From Brevibacterium oceani (GTDB lineage Bacteria > Actinomycetota > Actinomycetes > Actinomycetales > Brevibacteriaceae), in the NCBI RefSeq assembly GCF_013623835.1, contig NZ_JABKDE010000008.1:161886-225885 (forward strand): a DNA stretch of 64,000 bases, given 5' to 3'. Numbering within the stretch: position 1 is the stretch's first letter; every line of letters begins with the position of its first letter. The notes beneath the pieces were generated by a model, which worked only from the letters and a program-made list of their open reading frames with translations, ran no database searches and was not told the DNA's origin. A program made the translations under genes and the position numbers. Positions 26,100 through 35,134 of the stretch are shown here, one piece after another.

Positions 26100-27736
26100 T
26101 CGACCCCCATGATCACGAGCACGCCGGAGTCCCGGGCATCGATGTCCTGGAAGTGGACGTTGTCGTGGGACTTCGCGATCCACCCGCGCAGGTGCTCGAG
26201 CACCTCGGGTGCGCAGTCGGGTCCGTGGACGACAGTGAGCAGCTCCCCGCCCGCGCCGAGGAGCCGGTCGGCGAGCTTCTCGACCAGCGTGGACAGCTCC
26301 GTGCTCTGCGTCTTCGCCTTCCCCTCGATGTAGACCCGGTAGAACTGCGCCGGATGTGCTCCACCGACAGCCGAAGCCGTCGCGCCCGCCGCGCGGTGAG
26401 CAGGTTCGACCGCCGAGGCGGCGCCGTCCACCGCGTGAACCCGTTCGTCGATGACCGGCAGGGCCCCCGTCGGCGGGTTCGCGGCGAGCTGCTCGGCCGA
26501 GAGGATCGTCCCCACCCTGGTGCCGGCCGCCGCTTCGGTCATGTCGGCGAAGATCTCCGCCGCCGGGGCGAAGGGATCGTAGACGGCCAGAGCCGAGAGC
26601 AGGGTGGCCACGTTGCGTGAGCGCACGACCTGCGCCCTGAATCCGGACAATGCCTTGAGCGCCGAGGTGGAGCTGGGCACGACGATGACCTCACGGTCCT
26701 CGGCGGCGACGATCTCGGCGATCGATTCGGTGAGTTCCTCGACGGCCGGGGTGAGTGCGGTGGCCCCGTTGAGCGCGGCATGCATGAGCAGTCCCGTGCC
26801 CTGGACGAGGGCGATGAGCTTCGTCTCGCCCTCCTCTTCGTGGAGGCGCAGATCCTCCATGTCCAAGCGGGCGATGCCGGATTCGCCGAGGTGGTCGATG
26901 ACGGCCGCGGCGGCCGTTTCGTCGGCGACGTGGACGTGGACCTTGGTGCCGTTGATGACGATCGAGGTCCCGCCGAGGCGGTCGAGTTCTCTCGCGAGTC
27001 CGTCCGGTGGAACGGTGGCGAGAATCGCGACGATCTCGAGTTCCTCGGCCGTGGCTTCGTGGAGGATGCGCGGAGCGCGGGAGACCTCGGTGAGCATGGA
27101 GTCCTGAGGGGTGCGGCCGGTGACGGTGGCGTAGAGGAGGTCGAAGAGTTCGACGATCCCGGTGGAGCCGGCGTCGACGACCTCGGCTTCGCGCAGCACC
27201 GTCAGCTGACCGGTGGTCTCGCGCAGAGCCGAGCGGGAGCGTTCGCGCACGGCCGTGATGACGGCCAACAGGCTCTCACCGTCATCCGCGTGTTCCCGGG
27301 CCTCGGTGGCCATGGCGTCGAGGACGGTGAGCATGGTGCCGTCGACGGGTCGGGCGACGGCGGCGCGGGCCCGGTCGGAGGCGGTCTCCAGGGCAGTGGC
27401 CATGGCGTCGGCGGTGGCGACTGTGACCCCGGCCAGTGCGTCGGCCACACCTTGGAGGGCGACGGCGAGGATGAGTCCGGAGTTGCCGCGGGCTCCTCGT
27501 CCTGCGCCGGCGGCCAGGGCGGCGACGACCTGCGGGAGGGTGACGGGTCCGGTGAGCTCCTCGACGGCGAGGTAGGCCGAGCGCAGCGTGTGGTACATGT
27601 TCGTGCCGGTGTCGCCGTCGGGAACGGGGAAGACGTTGAGCTCGTCGATCTCGGTGCGATCCTTGCGCAGCCGGTCGACCGCCCGGCGGGCCCATCTGGC
27701 GGCCAGGCGACCGTTGAGGCTGATGGCGTTGCTCAT
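26096..27736 (-). CDS. DAK2-domain protein (FakA/YloV-like kinase)
   Basis: A 546-residue protein of the DegV-associated kinase family; homologues (FakA) phosphorylate fatty acids bound to FakB. The N-terminal DAK2 domain (about 1-200) has the nucleotide/Mg motif NVFPVPDGDTGTNMY, then GARGNSGLI and DAGSTGIVELFD. A middle and C-terminal domain follow (KVHVHVADETAA, IVVPSSTSA). A 35-residue Ala-rich insertion near residue 440 (VDGAASAVEPAHRAAGATAS) looks like unconstrained linker. It starts one base after the thiL stop and overlaps recG by 4 nt. The DAK2-recG neighbourhood is widely conserved. Confidence 0.9.
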   Translation of the reverse strand: MSNAISLNGRLAARWARRAVDRLRKDRTEIDELNVFPVPDGDTGTNMYHTLRSAYLAVEELTGPVTLPQVVAALAAGAGRGARGNSGLILAVALQGVADALAGVTVATADAMATALETASDRARAAVARPVDGTMLTVLDAMATEAREHADDGESLLAVITAVRERSRSALRETTGQLTVLREAEVVDAGSTGIVELFDLLYATVTGRTPQDSMLTEVSRAPRILHEATAEELEIVAILATVPPDGLARELDRLGGTSIVINGTKVHVHVADETAAAAVIDHLGESGIARLDMEDLRLHEEEGETKLIALVQGTGLLMHAALNGATALTPAVEELTESIAEIVAAEDREVIVVPSSTSALKALSGFRAQVVRSRNVATLLSALAVYDPFAPAAEIFADMTEAAAGTRVGTILSAEQLAANPPTGALPVIDERVHAVDGAASAVEPAHRAAGATASAVGGAHPAQFYRVYIEGKAKTQSTELSTLVEKLADRLLGAGGELLTVVHGPDCAPEVLEHLRGWIAKSHDNVHFQDIDARDSGVLVIMGVE

Positions 27737-27737
27737 G

Positions 27738-28835
27738 TCACTTCCCGAAATGGCTGAAACCGCTCGTCGGCACGGCTGTGCCGTCGAGGCTGACGTCGTG
27801 TCCGGAGCGGACCTCTCCGATCCTTCGCCAGCCTACTCCAGGGCTCTGACTCGGGCGTGCCGACGCGGCGAAGCCGTGGTCTTCTCCCCCGCCCAGGACC
27901 CAGGACAGTGCGAGACTCTCCACCTCAGTCGCATCGTTTGTGCCGGCCGCCCCATCCGCGGCGTGCACGCCGCTGCTGTTGGAACCGCCACGACGGGTGC
28001 GGGAGTCGAGCATATACTCGGCCGCGGGCAGCAGCGGGTCGATGAGCCCCTGGAGTGCCGAACGGTCGAGGTCGATGCCGACCCCGGAGGCGTCGGCGAT
28101 GCGTGCGAGGTCCGTGCTCAGCCCGTCGGAGACGTCGATCATCGCCGAGGCGGCTGGCAGGGTGCACATCGACGCATAGTCCGGTTGCGGTGCCAGTTGG
28201 GTATCGATGAGGGCCGCGAGATCGGGGGGTGCCGTGTCAGAGCGCAGCCCTGCGAACAGCAGCTCGAGTCCCGCGGCGGCCCTGCCCACGGTGCCCGCCA
28301 GGTAGACGCCGTCTCCCGGTGCAGCTCCCGAGCGGAGAATCGCTGTCGTCGACCCCGCACCGCCCACACCGGACGCCCCGGTCCCGGCAGCAACGGTCCC
28401 CAGCGCCGTGATCGCCACGACGATGAGGCCTGATGAGGACAGATCCCCGCCGATGATCGGTACGTCGCGCTCGAGCGCCTGACCTGCGCGGGACGCCTCG
28501 GCGACGATGCCTGAGAACAGCGCTTCGAGGTCGGCGATGTCCGTGTCATCGGGCACGGCCAGGGACACGAGCAGTCCGTGCGGCACCGCGCCCATCGCGC
28601 ACACGTCGGCGAGGTTCTGGGCCGCGGCCTTGCGCCCCAGCTTTCCCCAGTCCAACCAGTCGCGGGTGAAGTCCTCGTTCTCGACGAGCATGTCCGCCGT
28701 GGACACGAGGTCTCCGCTGGGCCGGGTCACGGCTCCGTCGTCTCCGGGTCCGACGATCACCTGGGATCCGCTCCGGTTGTGGGTGAGCATGCGCCCCAGA
28801 ACGTGTGATTCGCCAAGTTCGGACAGTCGGGTCAT
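27738..28835 (-). CDS. thiL: Thiamine-monophosphate kinase
   Basis: Last step of thiamine diphosphate synthesis: ATP-dependent phosphorylation of TMP. It has 365 residues. Key motifs are GPGDDGAVTRP (about 29-39), the metal-binding STADMLVENEDF, GGDLSSS, and IDVSDGLSTDL (about 233). GGGEDHGF is the C-terminal ATP-loop (HGF replaces the usual YEL/YAL). Two low-complexity inserts, around 150 (AAGTGASGVGGAGST) and 285 (GGSNSSGVHAADGAAG), lengthen it beyond the usual 320. The ATG at 28835 has TAGCCT 6 nt upstream and no ribosome site, so it is probably leaderless. First gene of the thiL-DAK2-recG-rsmD operon. Confidence 0.94.
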   Translation of the reverse strand: MTRLSELGESHVLGRMLTHNRSGSQVIVGPGDDGAVTRPSGDLVSTADMLVENEDFTRDWLDWGKLGRKAAAQNLADVCAMGAVPHGLLVSLAVPDDTDIADLEALFSGIVAEASRAGQALERDVPIIGGDLSSSGLIVVAITALGTVAAGTGASGVGGAGSTTAILRSGAAPGDGVYLAGTVGRAAAGLELLFAGLRSDTAPPDLAALIDTQLAPQPDYASMCTLPAASAMIDVSDGLSTDLARIADASGVGIDLDRSALQGLIDPLLPAAEYMLDSRTRRGGSNSSGVHAADGAAGTNDATEVESLALSWVLGGGEDHGFAASARPSQSPGVGWRRIGEVRSGHDVSLDGTAVPTSGFSHFGK

Positions 28836-28841
28836 GGCTCA

Positions 28842-28861
28842 AGGCTATCGGGAGATACGGT
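28842..28861. promoter_or_regulatory. Divergent -10 elements of thiL and the DUF3515 gene
   Basis: TAGCCT on the minus strand (28847-28842) lies 6 nt before the thiL ATG. TACGGT on the plus strand (28856-28861) lies 6 nt before the DUF3515 ATG. The two start codons are only 32 bp apart, so the promoters interleave and both mRNAs would be leaderless. Confidence 0.5.
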
Positions 28862-28867
28862 TGTCCT

Positions 28868-29455
28868 ATGAGATCTCGCCCTGCCTCGACGCGCCGCGTC
28901 TCATCTTCGCCGTGTGGCGCCTCGACTTCGTCGCTCAGCGCTTCGGCTTCGCCGCACCGCACCCGACGAGAGACGCGCCGCCCGCGCACTCTCGCCGCCG
29001 CCGCCGTGGCCACTGTGCTCGCCGGCGTCGCACTCTCGGGCTGTTCGCGCACGGTGATCGTCGACCCGGCCAAGGATGCGGCGAATCCCGAGTGCGCTGA
29101 CATCATGCTCACCCTGCCCGATGAGATCTCGGGAGCGAAGGCACGCACCACCTCGTCGCAGGGCACGAAGGCGTGGGGGGATCCGAACATCGCGGTGCTG
29201 CGCTGCGGTGTTACGCCGCCCGGACCGACGACCGATCAGTGCGTGAGCGTGAGCGGGGTCGACTGGATCTCGAAACCGACCGACGATGACGATTCGACGT
29301 GGATGTTCACCAGCTACGGCCGCACGCCCGCCGTCGAGGTGCTCGTCAACCGCAAGGCCGAGTCCGGCAATGATGTGCTCGCCGCGATCTCACCGGCACT
29401 CGCGAAGATCAAGCCCGACGAGAAGTGCGTCGGCGCCGACGACCTCGAGGGCTAG
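28868..29455 (+). CDS. DUF3515-type lipoprotein
   Basis: A 195-residue exported protein of unknown function. A long basic N-terminal region precedes a hydrophobic stretch and lipobox LSGC (TLAAAAVATVLAGVALSGC), so it is a lipoprotein with an unusually long pre-signal extension of about 40 residues. The true start could be further in. The mature part has the DUF3515 pattern: CADIMLTLPDEISGA, then LRCGVTPPGPTTDQC and a paired C-terminal Cys. Four cysteines besides the lipid Cys suggest disulfides. It is divergent from thiL. DUF3515 genes commonly neighbour ddl and thiL in Actinobacteria, as here. Confidence 0.82.
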   Translation: MRSRPASTRRVSSSPCGASTSSLSASASPHRTRRETRRPRTLAAAAVATVLAGVALSGCSRTVIVDPAKDAANPECADIMLTLPDEISGAKARTTSSQGTKAWGDPNIAVLRCGVTPPGPTTDQCVSVSGVDWISKPTDDDDSTWMFTSYGRTPAVEVLVNRKAESGNDVLAAISPALAKIKPDEKCVGADDLEG

Positions 29456-29480
29456 CCGCGCCCGCTCACTTCGCGCCCGC

Positions 29481-30596
29481 TCACTTCACGCGGGCGTGAT
29501 CGACCAGGGCGATGGAGATGAGTTCGGCGATGAGCTCGGAGTATTCGAGCCCTGACTGGGCCCACATGAATGGGTACGCCGAGGTGGGGGTGAACCCGGG
29601 CAGCGTGTTGAGTTCGTTGATGAAGACCTCGCCGGAGTCCGTGACGAACGTGTCGACGCGAGCCAGACCCGTGCAGTCGAAGAGCCGGAACACCGAGGCA
29701 GCCAACTCCTGCACCCGTGCCGTGGTCGCCTCGTCGAGTGTCGCCGGGCAGGTCACCTCGGCGTCGGCGAGGTCGAGGTACTTCGCATCGAAGTCGTAGA
29801 ACGCATGATCCCCCGACACACTGATCTCCCCCGGAGAGGACGTGCGCAGGTGTGAGTCGTGGAGGGACCCGAGCACGGCGCATTCGACCTCACGGCCGTT
29901 GACCTGGGGTTCGACGATGACCTTGGAGTCGTGTTCGAAGGCTCCGACCAGGGCCGCTTCCAGACCGTCGGCCGAGGCGACCCGGCTCACTCCCATCGAC
30001 GAACCCGCACGGGCGGGTTTGACGAACACGGGCAGGCCGAGGCCGGCGACGCGGGATTCGACGTCGGCTCGGTCCGCCTCCCACATCGTCTCGGTGACGA
30101 GCTCCCAGTCGCAGGTGGGGATTCCGGCGTTGGCCATGAGCGACTTCGTATAGTGCTTGTCCATGCTCGCCGCCGACGAGAACACTCCGGAGCCGACGAA
30201 CGCGGTGTCGCTGATCTCGAAGAGCCCCTGCAGAGTGCCGTCCTCACCGAAGCGGCCGTGCAGCAGCGGGAAGTACACGTCGACGGTGCCGAGTTCGGAA
30301 TACCGGCCGTCGGCATCACGGTGCAGCAGCGGTGCGCCGTTCGCGGAGATCGGCGGGATCACCTCGGTGCCGTCGTCGGTGACCTCGGGCATCGCCTGTG
30401 GGTCGAAGCGCATGTCCGCCCAGTCCTCGACGATCCGCCACACCCCGGTCTTCGTGATCCCGATGGGAAGGACGTCGAAGGCCTCGGTGTCGATGGCGCC
30501 GATCACGCCGGCCGCGGTGACGCAGCTGACGGAATGCTCGCTCGATCGTCCGCCGAAGAGGACTGCGATGAGAGGCCGGTGATCGTTGTCTGCCAT
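29481..30596 (-). CDS. ddlA: D-alanine-D-alanine ligase
   Basis: ATP-grasp ligase that makes D-Ala-D-Ala for peptidoglycan. It has 371 residues. The N-terminal signature LFGGRSSEHSVSC (about 13-25), PLLHGRFGEDGTLQG, the ATP-grasp lysine in VFVKPARAGSSMGVSRV, and the C-terminal RVDTFVTDSGEVFINELNTLPGFT blocks (metal-binding Glu and Asn) are intact. The HGRFGEDG form, with no Tyr motif change, fits a D-Ala rather than D-lactate ligase, though that is not decisive. The ATG at 30596 has AAGGA about 5 nt upstream. The direct repeat GCCCGCTCACTTC occurs twice at the 3' end. Confidence 0.95.
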   Translation of the reverse strand: MADNDHRPLIAVLFGGRSSEHSVSCVTAAGVIGAIDTEAFDVLPIGITKTGVWRIVEDWADMRFDPQAMPEVTDDGTEVIPPISANGAPLLHRDADGRYSELGTVDVYFPLLHGRFGEDGTLQGLFEISDTAFVGSGVFSSAASMDKHYTKSLMANAGIPTCDWELVTETMWEADRADVESRVAGLGLPVFVKPARAGSSMGVSRVASADGLEAALVGAFEHDSKVIVEPQVNGREVECAVLGSLHDSHLRTSSPGEISVSGDHAFYDFDAKYLDLADAEVTCPATLDEATTARVQELAASVFRLFDCTGLARVDTFVTDSGEVFINELNTLPGFTPTSAYPFMWAQSGLEYSELIAELISIALVDHARVK

Positions 30597-30688
30597 GCGA
30601 TTCCTTGCTGTGTGTTACTCCCGCGAACTGAGCCGGACACGGGGTGCGCACGATCTGAGGGCGAGTGCGCGGACTGAAGAACTCTAGC

Positions 30689-31222
30689 TCACTTGAGCTC
30701 GAAGGTGCACTCCAGCCAGGCCCGTCCGATCGCCTTGAAGAACATGTTGAAACCGGCGAAGGCGGGAGTGGCGGAGTCGTCGATTCCCAGCGGCTCACCG
30801 AGTGCAGTGACGATGAAGAAGTAGCGGTGCGGACCGTGGCCCTCCGGAGGTGCGGCACCGACGAAGCGCGGTTCGCCGGCGTCGTTGCGCAGGGTCACGG
30901 CACCGGCCGGCAGCAGGTTCGCGCTCGGGTCGCCGGCGTTGGCCTCAAGGCTCGTGACCGAGGCGTCGAGGTCGGTGACGACCCAGTGCCAGAACCCCGA
31001 CCCGGTCGGGGCGTCGGGGTCGTAGCAGGTCACGGCGAACGCCTTCGTCTCCTCGGGGAACCCGGACCAGGACAGCTGCGGGGAGATGTCCTCACCGCCG
31101 GGCACACCCATCGCACCGGAGAGCTGCGGGCCGGTGAGCACACCGCCGTTCTCGATGTCGGTGCTGGTCAGCGTGAAGGTCGGGAGTTCGGGAAGGTTAA
31201 AGAACGGGGAATTCGCGCTCAT
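30689..31222 (-). CDS. YbhB/YbcL-family PEBP-like protein
   Basis: A 177-residue member of the phosphatidylethanolamine-binding (Raf kinase inhibitor-like) family. The anion-pocket motifs are seen: ISPQLSWSGFPEETKAFAV, CYDPDAPTGSGFWHWVV and GPHRYFFIVTAL. No signal peptide is visible, so it is cytoplasmic. Its ATG overlaps the gpsA stop (ATGA), so it is translated with the murA-plsC-gpsA run. Role unknown in bacteria. Confidence 0.9.
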   Translation of the reverse strand: MSANSPFFNLPELPTFTLTSTDIENGGVLTGPQLSGAMGVPGGEDISPQLSWSGFPEETKAFAVTCYDPDAPTGSGFWHWVVTDLDASVTSLEANAGDPSANLLPAGAVTLRNDAGEPRFVGAAPPEGHGPHRYFFIVTALGEPLGIDDSATPAFAGFNMFFKAIGRAWLECTFELK

Positions 31223-32244
31223 GGCTGCTCCTTTGGCGGTGGTCCTTCGTGCTTACGTTTCCGAGACAACAGCAATCCTGCCAGTTCGTCAACCTGCAGT
31301 CTGCCGGCGAGCACCGCGCATACCGCCTCGGTGATGGGCAGGTCGACGCCGTAGCGTTTGCCGAGCGCGAGCACGGCCGGGGCCGACTTCACGCCCTCGG
31401 CCGTCTGCGAGGTGTGCGCGATCGTCTCCTCGAGGCTCATCCCCTCTCCGAGGTGGCGCCCGAAGGTGCGATTGCGCGAGAGCGGGGACGCACACGTGGC
31501 GACGAGGTCCCCGAGCCCGGCGAGCCCGGACAGGGTGTGGGCTTCAGCACCCATGGCCGCGGCCAGACGAGAGGTCTCGGCGAGTCCGCGGGTGATGATC
31601 GAGGCCTTCGAATTGTCGCCGAGCTTCTGACCATCGGCGATGCCCACGGACAGGGCGATGATGTTCTTGACCGCGCCGCCGAGCTCGACGCCGACGACGT
31701 CGGTGTTCGTGTACGGACGGAAGTACGCGTTCGCACTGATCTCGGCGACCACCTCGGCGGTGGTGATGTCGGCCGAGGCGACGACGGTGGCGGTGGGCTG
31801 ACGATCGGCGATCTCACGGGCGAGGTTCGGTCCGGAGACGACGGCGATCTGGGAATCGGCGACCTCGGCGACCTCGGCGATGACCTCGGACATGCGCTTG
31901 CCGGTGTCGACCTCGATGCCCTTCATCAGGCTGACCAGCCTGACCCCGTCACGCAGGTGAGGCTTCCACCGCGAAAGGTTCTCACGCAGCGTCTGCGCCG
32001 GCACGGCGAGGACGATGACGTCGGCGTCGGTGACGGCGGCGATGTCGTCATCGGTGGCGCTGAGCAGCTCGGGCAGGACCCGATCGCCGAGGTAGCGCTC
32101 ATTCGTATGGGAGGAGTTGATCTCCTCTGCGACCTCGGGCCGGCGTGCCCAGAGGGTGACGGGGAATCCGGCGTCGGCGATGACCGCGGCGTAGGTCGTC
32201 CCCCACGAACCGGCTCCGAGGACTGCGATCTTATCCACGCTCAT
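31219..32244 (-). CDS. gpsA: Glycerol-3-phosphate dehydrogenase [NAD(P)+]
   Basis: Reduces dihydroxyacetone phosphate to sn-glycerol-3-phosphate for phospholipid synthesis. It has 341 residues. The N-terminal Rossmann motif is VLGAGSWGTTYAAV (about 8-21). The substrate-binding region has GVELGGAVKNIIALSVGIADG (two blocks, about 190-210), with the conserved Lys. LAGLGDLVATCASPLSRNRTFG is the C-terminal hallmark. Both ends overlap neighbours by 4 nt (ATGA). It supplies the backbone that the adjacent PlsC acylates. Confidence 0.96.
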   Translation of the reverse strand: MSVDKIAVLGAGSWGTTYAAVIADAGFPVTLWARRPEVAEEINSSHTNERYLGDRVLPELLSATDDDIAAVTDADVIVLAVPAQTLRENLSRWKPHLRDGVRLVSLMKGIEVDTGKRMSEVIAEVAEVADSQIAVVSGPNLAREIADRQPTATVVASADITTAEVVAEISANAYFRPYTNTDVVGVELGGAVKNIIALSVGIADGQKLGDNSKASIITRGLAETSRLAAAMGAEAHTLSGLAGLGDLVATCASPLSRNRTFGRHLGEGMSLEETIAHTSQTAEGVKSAPAVLALGKRYGVDLPITEAVCAVLAGRLQVDELAGLLLSRKRKHEGPPPKEQP

Positions 32245-33023
32245 TCGTCCGTCTCCTCAGTTGCGAATCGGGTCGGCAGCTCACGGCCGGAGAGGTCGGC
32301 GACCATGGCCGCGATCGTGTTCTTCAGCCGGTGGGAGAGTTCCCCCATGGTCGACTTCTCGTCCCGGTGGGACCACAGGTCCGAGTAGTCCAGGGCGGGC
32401 CCGAACTCGACGACGCAGTCGTGGCTGAAGGGCCTGAAGCGCAGACGCTTCTTGTCCCCGCGCGGGTAGATCTCGTTCAGCCCCCAGTGGGCGACGGGGA
32501 TGATCGGCGCTCCGGTCTCCAGCGCCAGGCGGGCGGTGCCGGTCTTGAAGTGCTGGGGCCAGAAGTCCGGATCCTTCGTCAGCGTGCCCTCGGGGTAGAT
32601 GACGACGGTCTCGCCCTTGGCCAGGGCCTGCTTCGCATACGCCAAGGAGTCCCCTGCCTGCGCCGAGGCACGGAGGACGGGGATCTGCCCGATGCGTTTG
32701 AGGATCGTGCCGAGGATGCCCGTGAACAGGGTGGACTTCGCGAGGAAGTGCGGCATCCGGCCGTTGCGTTTGAGCGCGAGGCCCACGAGGATCGGGTCGA
32801 GGTGGTTCGCATGGTACGCGGCGACGATCATGCCCTCTCCCTCGGGCGGGAGGTTGTCCAGGCCCTTCACGCGGATCCTCGTGGCCGTGCGCATCAGGCC
32901 GTAGGCGGCTGTGGCCGCGACGGTGCCGGCCCGGTTCTGCGACCGCACCGAGGCGGGGTCGAAGGAGACGAGTGCGTGATCGTCCACGTCCGCTTCGCGT
33001 CCGGGATCGTGCTCGGCCCTCAT
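32241..33023 (-). CDS. plsC: 1-acyl-sn-glycerol-3-phosphate acyltransferase (PlsC family)
   Basis: Acyltransferase that makes phosphatidic acid from lysophosphatidic acid at the membrane. It has 260 residues. Motif I HX4D is seen in AAYHANHLDPI (about 69-79). Motif III is YPEGTLTKD (about 143-151). PIIPVAHWG is motif IV. The N-terminal 25 residues are acidic and variable, so a later start is possible. It overlaps both murA and gpsA by 4 nt, giving a coupled murA-plsC-gpsA-PEBP unit that joins peptidoglycan and phospholipid precursor supply. Confidence 0.93.
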   Translation of the reverse strand: MRAEHDPGREADVDDHALVSFDPASVRSQNRAGTVAATAAYGLMRTATRIRVKGLDNLPPEGEGMIVAAYHANHLDPILVGLALKRNGRMPHFLAKSTLFTGILGTILKRIGQIPVLRASAQAGDSLAYAKQALAKGETVVIYPEGTLTKDPDFWPQHFKTGTARLALETGAPIIPVAHWGLNEIYPRGDKKRLRFRPFSHDCVVEFGPALDYSDLWSHRDEKSTMGELSHRLKNTIAAMVADLSGRELPTRFATEETDE

Positions 33024-34336
33024 GCAAACACCTCGGCGCCGAGGCCAGTGAGCTTGTCGAGGAAGTTCTCGTATCCGCGGTTGATCAGCTCGATGCCGTG
33101 GACTTCGCTCGTGCCCTGGGCGGCGAGTGCGGCGATGAGGTGGCTGAAGCCGCCGCGCAGATCAGGCACGTCGATGCGGGTGCCCTTGAGGTCGGTGGGT
33201 CCCGACACGACCGCCGAATGCTGGTAGTTCATCCGACCGAAGCGGCAGGGGGTGCCGCCGAGGCATTCGCGGTAGAGCTGGATCTGAGCCCCCATGTCAC
33301 GCAGGGCCTCGGTGAAGCCGAAGCGGTTCTCGTACACGGTCTCGTGGATGATCGACAGGCCTCCGGCCTGGGTCATCGCGACGACGAGGGGCTGCTGCCA
33401 GTCGGTCATGAACCCGGGGTGGACGTCGGTCTCCAGCGCGAAGGAGGAGAGCTTGCCGCCGGGGTGCCGGAAGCGGATGCCGGTCTCCTGGACGTCGAAT
33501 TCGCCGCCGATCTTGCGGAAGATGTTGAGGAAGGTGATGAGTTCAGGCTGGCTGGCTCCGGAGACGAAGATGTCTCCGCCGGTGGCCAGGGCCGCCGAGG
33601 CCCAGGACGCGGTCTCGTTGCGGTCGGGCAGGGCGCGGTGGATGAAGCCGCGCAGGGTCTCCACGCCCTCGATGCGCACGACCCGGTCGGTGTCGACGGT
33701 GATGATCGCGCCCATCTTCTGCAGCAGGGCGATGAGGTCCATGATCTCGGGTTCGATCGCGGCGTTGCGCAGCTCGGTCACGCCTTCGGCGCGGACCGCG
33801 GTGAGCAGGACCTGTTCGGTGGCTCCGACCGAGGGGTAGGGCAGTTCGACCTTCGTGCCTTGGAGGCGACGCGAGGCCTTGAGCATGATGCCGCCGGGGG
33901 TCTTGTCGACCTCGGCGCCGAAGCTGCGGAGCACGTCGAGGTGGAAGTTGATGGGTCGGTCCCCGATATGACAGCCGCCGAGATCGGGGATGAAGGCCTG
34001 CCCGAGGCTGTGGAGCAGCGGACCGCAGAAGAGGATCGGGATGCGCGAGGAGCCGGCGTGGGCGTCGATGTCGACGATGGAGCCTTGGGCGACGTCGGCC
34101 GGATCGAGGTGGAGTTCTCCGTCGGGCAGGTCGCCGTCGGGCGCGGAGCTGACGCGCACACCGTGGAGTTCGAGGAGTCCGGTGACGATCTCGACGTCGC
34201 GGATGTTGGGCACGCCGCGGAGCACTGATGGGGTCTCACCCAGCAAGGAGGCGACCATCGCCTTGGGCACCAGGTTCTTGGCGCCGCGGACTCGGACGGT
34301 GCCGTCCAGCGGATTTCCCCCACGTACTTCGAGCAT
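33020..34336 (-). CDS. murA: UDP-N-acetylglucosamine 1-carboxyvinyltransferase
   Basis: First committed step of peptidoglycan synthesis: it transfers enolpyruvate from PEP to UDP-GlcNAc. It has 438 residues from ATG 34336 (MLEVRGGNPLDGTVRV), with GGGAGG just upstream. The active-site Cys122 sits in DLGGCHIGDRPINFH, so the fosfomycin-sensitive Cys form is predicted. Lys20-Asn21 (RGAKN) and the C-terminal RGGFSHLIAALAA motif are intact. First gene of a four-gene overlapping run. Confidence 0.95.
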   Translation of the reverse strand: MLEVRGGNPLDGTVRVRGAKNLVPKAMVASLLGETPSVLRGVPNIRDVEIVTGLLELHGVRVSSAPDGDLPDGELHLDPADVAQGSIVDIDAHAGSSRIPILFCGPLLHSLGQAFIPDLGGCHIGDRPINFHLDVLRSFGAEVDKTPGGIMLKASRRLQGTKVELPYPSVGATEQVLLTAVRAEGVTELRNAAIEPEIMDLIALLQKMGAIITVDTDRVVRIEGVETLRGFIHRALPDRNETASWASAALATGGDIFVSGASQPELITFLNIFRKIGGEFDVQETGIRFRHPGGKLSSFALETDVHPGFMTDWQQPLVVAMTQAGGLSIIHETVYENRFGFTEALRDMGAQIQLYRECLGGTPCRFGRMNYQHSAVVSGPTDLKGTRIDVPDLRGGFSHLIAALAAQGTSEVHGIELINRGYENFLDKLTGLGAEVFA

Positions 34337-34384
34337 GTTCCTCCCTGTTTCCAACGTGCGATTCCGAGCCTGCGGAGACTCGGA

Positions 34385-34416
34385 GACGGTGCCCGAACTG
34401 TGGTTCGGACACCGTC
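34385..34416 (-). terminator. Hairpin downstream of leuCD
   Basis: GACGGTG-C-CCGAAC and GTTCGG-A-CACCGTC form a 14-position stem with one C-A mismatch and a TGTG loop. It lies about 100 nt after the leuD stop and 50 nt before murA. Confidence 0.6.
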
Positions 34417-34445
34417 TAAGACTATCGCAGACGAGGGGCCGTCAT

Positions 34446-34514
34446 CGATTCGCCGAGGCGGCCAGTCGGCTTCGCGCACCGTGCGGGGTCGAGATGGAGG
34501 CCCCACCTCGGCGA
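34446..34514. repeat. Facing pair of CGCCGAGG(C/T)GG repeats
   Basis: TCGCCGAGGCGG at 34447-34458 and CCACCTCGGCGA at about 34502-34513 are inverted copies differing at one position. They could form a second hairpin right after leuD with a loop of about 43 nt. Confidence 0.6.
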
Positions 34515-34518
34515 GGGT

Positions 34519-35118
34519 TCAGACCTTCGCGGGCAGGGTCGTCGGTTTGAACGCGAACCGGGAGGATTCGTAGCCGACGATCTCGTCCTCCTTGGCCAGG
34601 GTGAGGCTGATGTCGTCGTGGCCTTCGAGCAGGCGCCAGCGCGTGTAGTCATCGATCTGGAAGGACACGGTCACCGTGTCGCAGGTGACCGTCTTCTCAC
34701 CCAGATCGACGGTGATCGGGGTCCCCGGGTGGTTCTCGAGGATCTTCCAGATCAGTTCGATGTCGTCCTGGGCCAGCTGCGCCGCGAGCAGTCCTTCCTT
34801 GCCGGAGTTGCCGCGGAAGATGTCGCCGAAGCGCGAGGACAGCACGACCCGGAAGCCGTAGTCCTTGAGCGCCCAGACGGCGTGTTCGCGCGAGGAACCG
34901 GTGCCGAAATCGGGCCCGGCGACGAGCACGGAGCCGTTCGCGAAGTCCGGGTCGTTGAGCACGAAGTCGTCATTGGTCCGCCACCGGTAGAACAGGGCGT
35001 CTTCGAAGCCGGTGCGGGTGACCCGCTTGAGGAACTTCGCGGGGATGATCTGGTCGGTGTCGATATTGGATCGGCGCAGGGGAACGCCGACGCCGGTGTG
35101 GGTGCTGAATGCTTCCAT
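34519..35118 (-). CDS. leuD: 3-isopropylmalate dehydratase small subunit
   Basis: Small (swivel) subunit of isopropylmalate isomerase in leucine synthesis. It has 199 residues. The substrate-recognition segment [22 protein letters not shown] and the [17 protein letters not shown] loop are conserved. It follows leuC by 16 nt on the same strand and pairs with it to form the heterodimer. Confidence 0.97.
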   Translation of the reverse strand: MEAFSTHTGVGVPLRRSNIDTDQIIPAKFLKRVTRTGFEDALFYRWRTNDDFVLNDPDFANGSVLVAGPDFGTGSSREHAVWALKDYGFRVVLSSRFGDIFRGNSGKEGLLAAQLAQDDIELIWKILENHPGTPITVDLGEKTVTCDTVTVSFQIDDYTRWRLLEGHDDISLTLAKEDEIVGYESSRFAFKPTTLPAKV

Positions 35119-35134
35119 GATCGGTGCTCCTTCG

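Noticed and set aside
28836..28867. TPP riboswitch before thiL
   Set aside because: Only 32 bp separate the divergent starts, which is too short for a THI element, and none of its conserved words are present.
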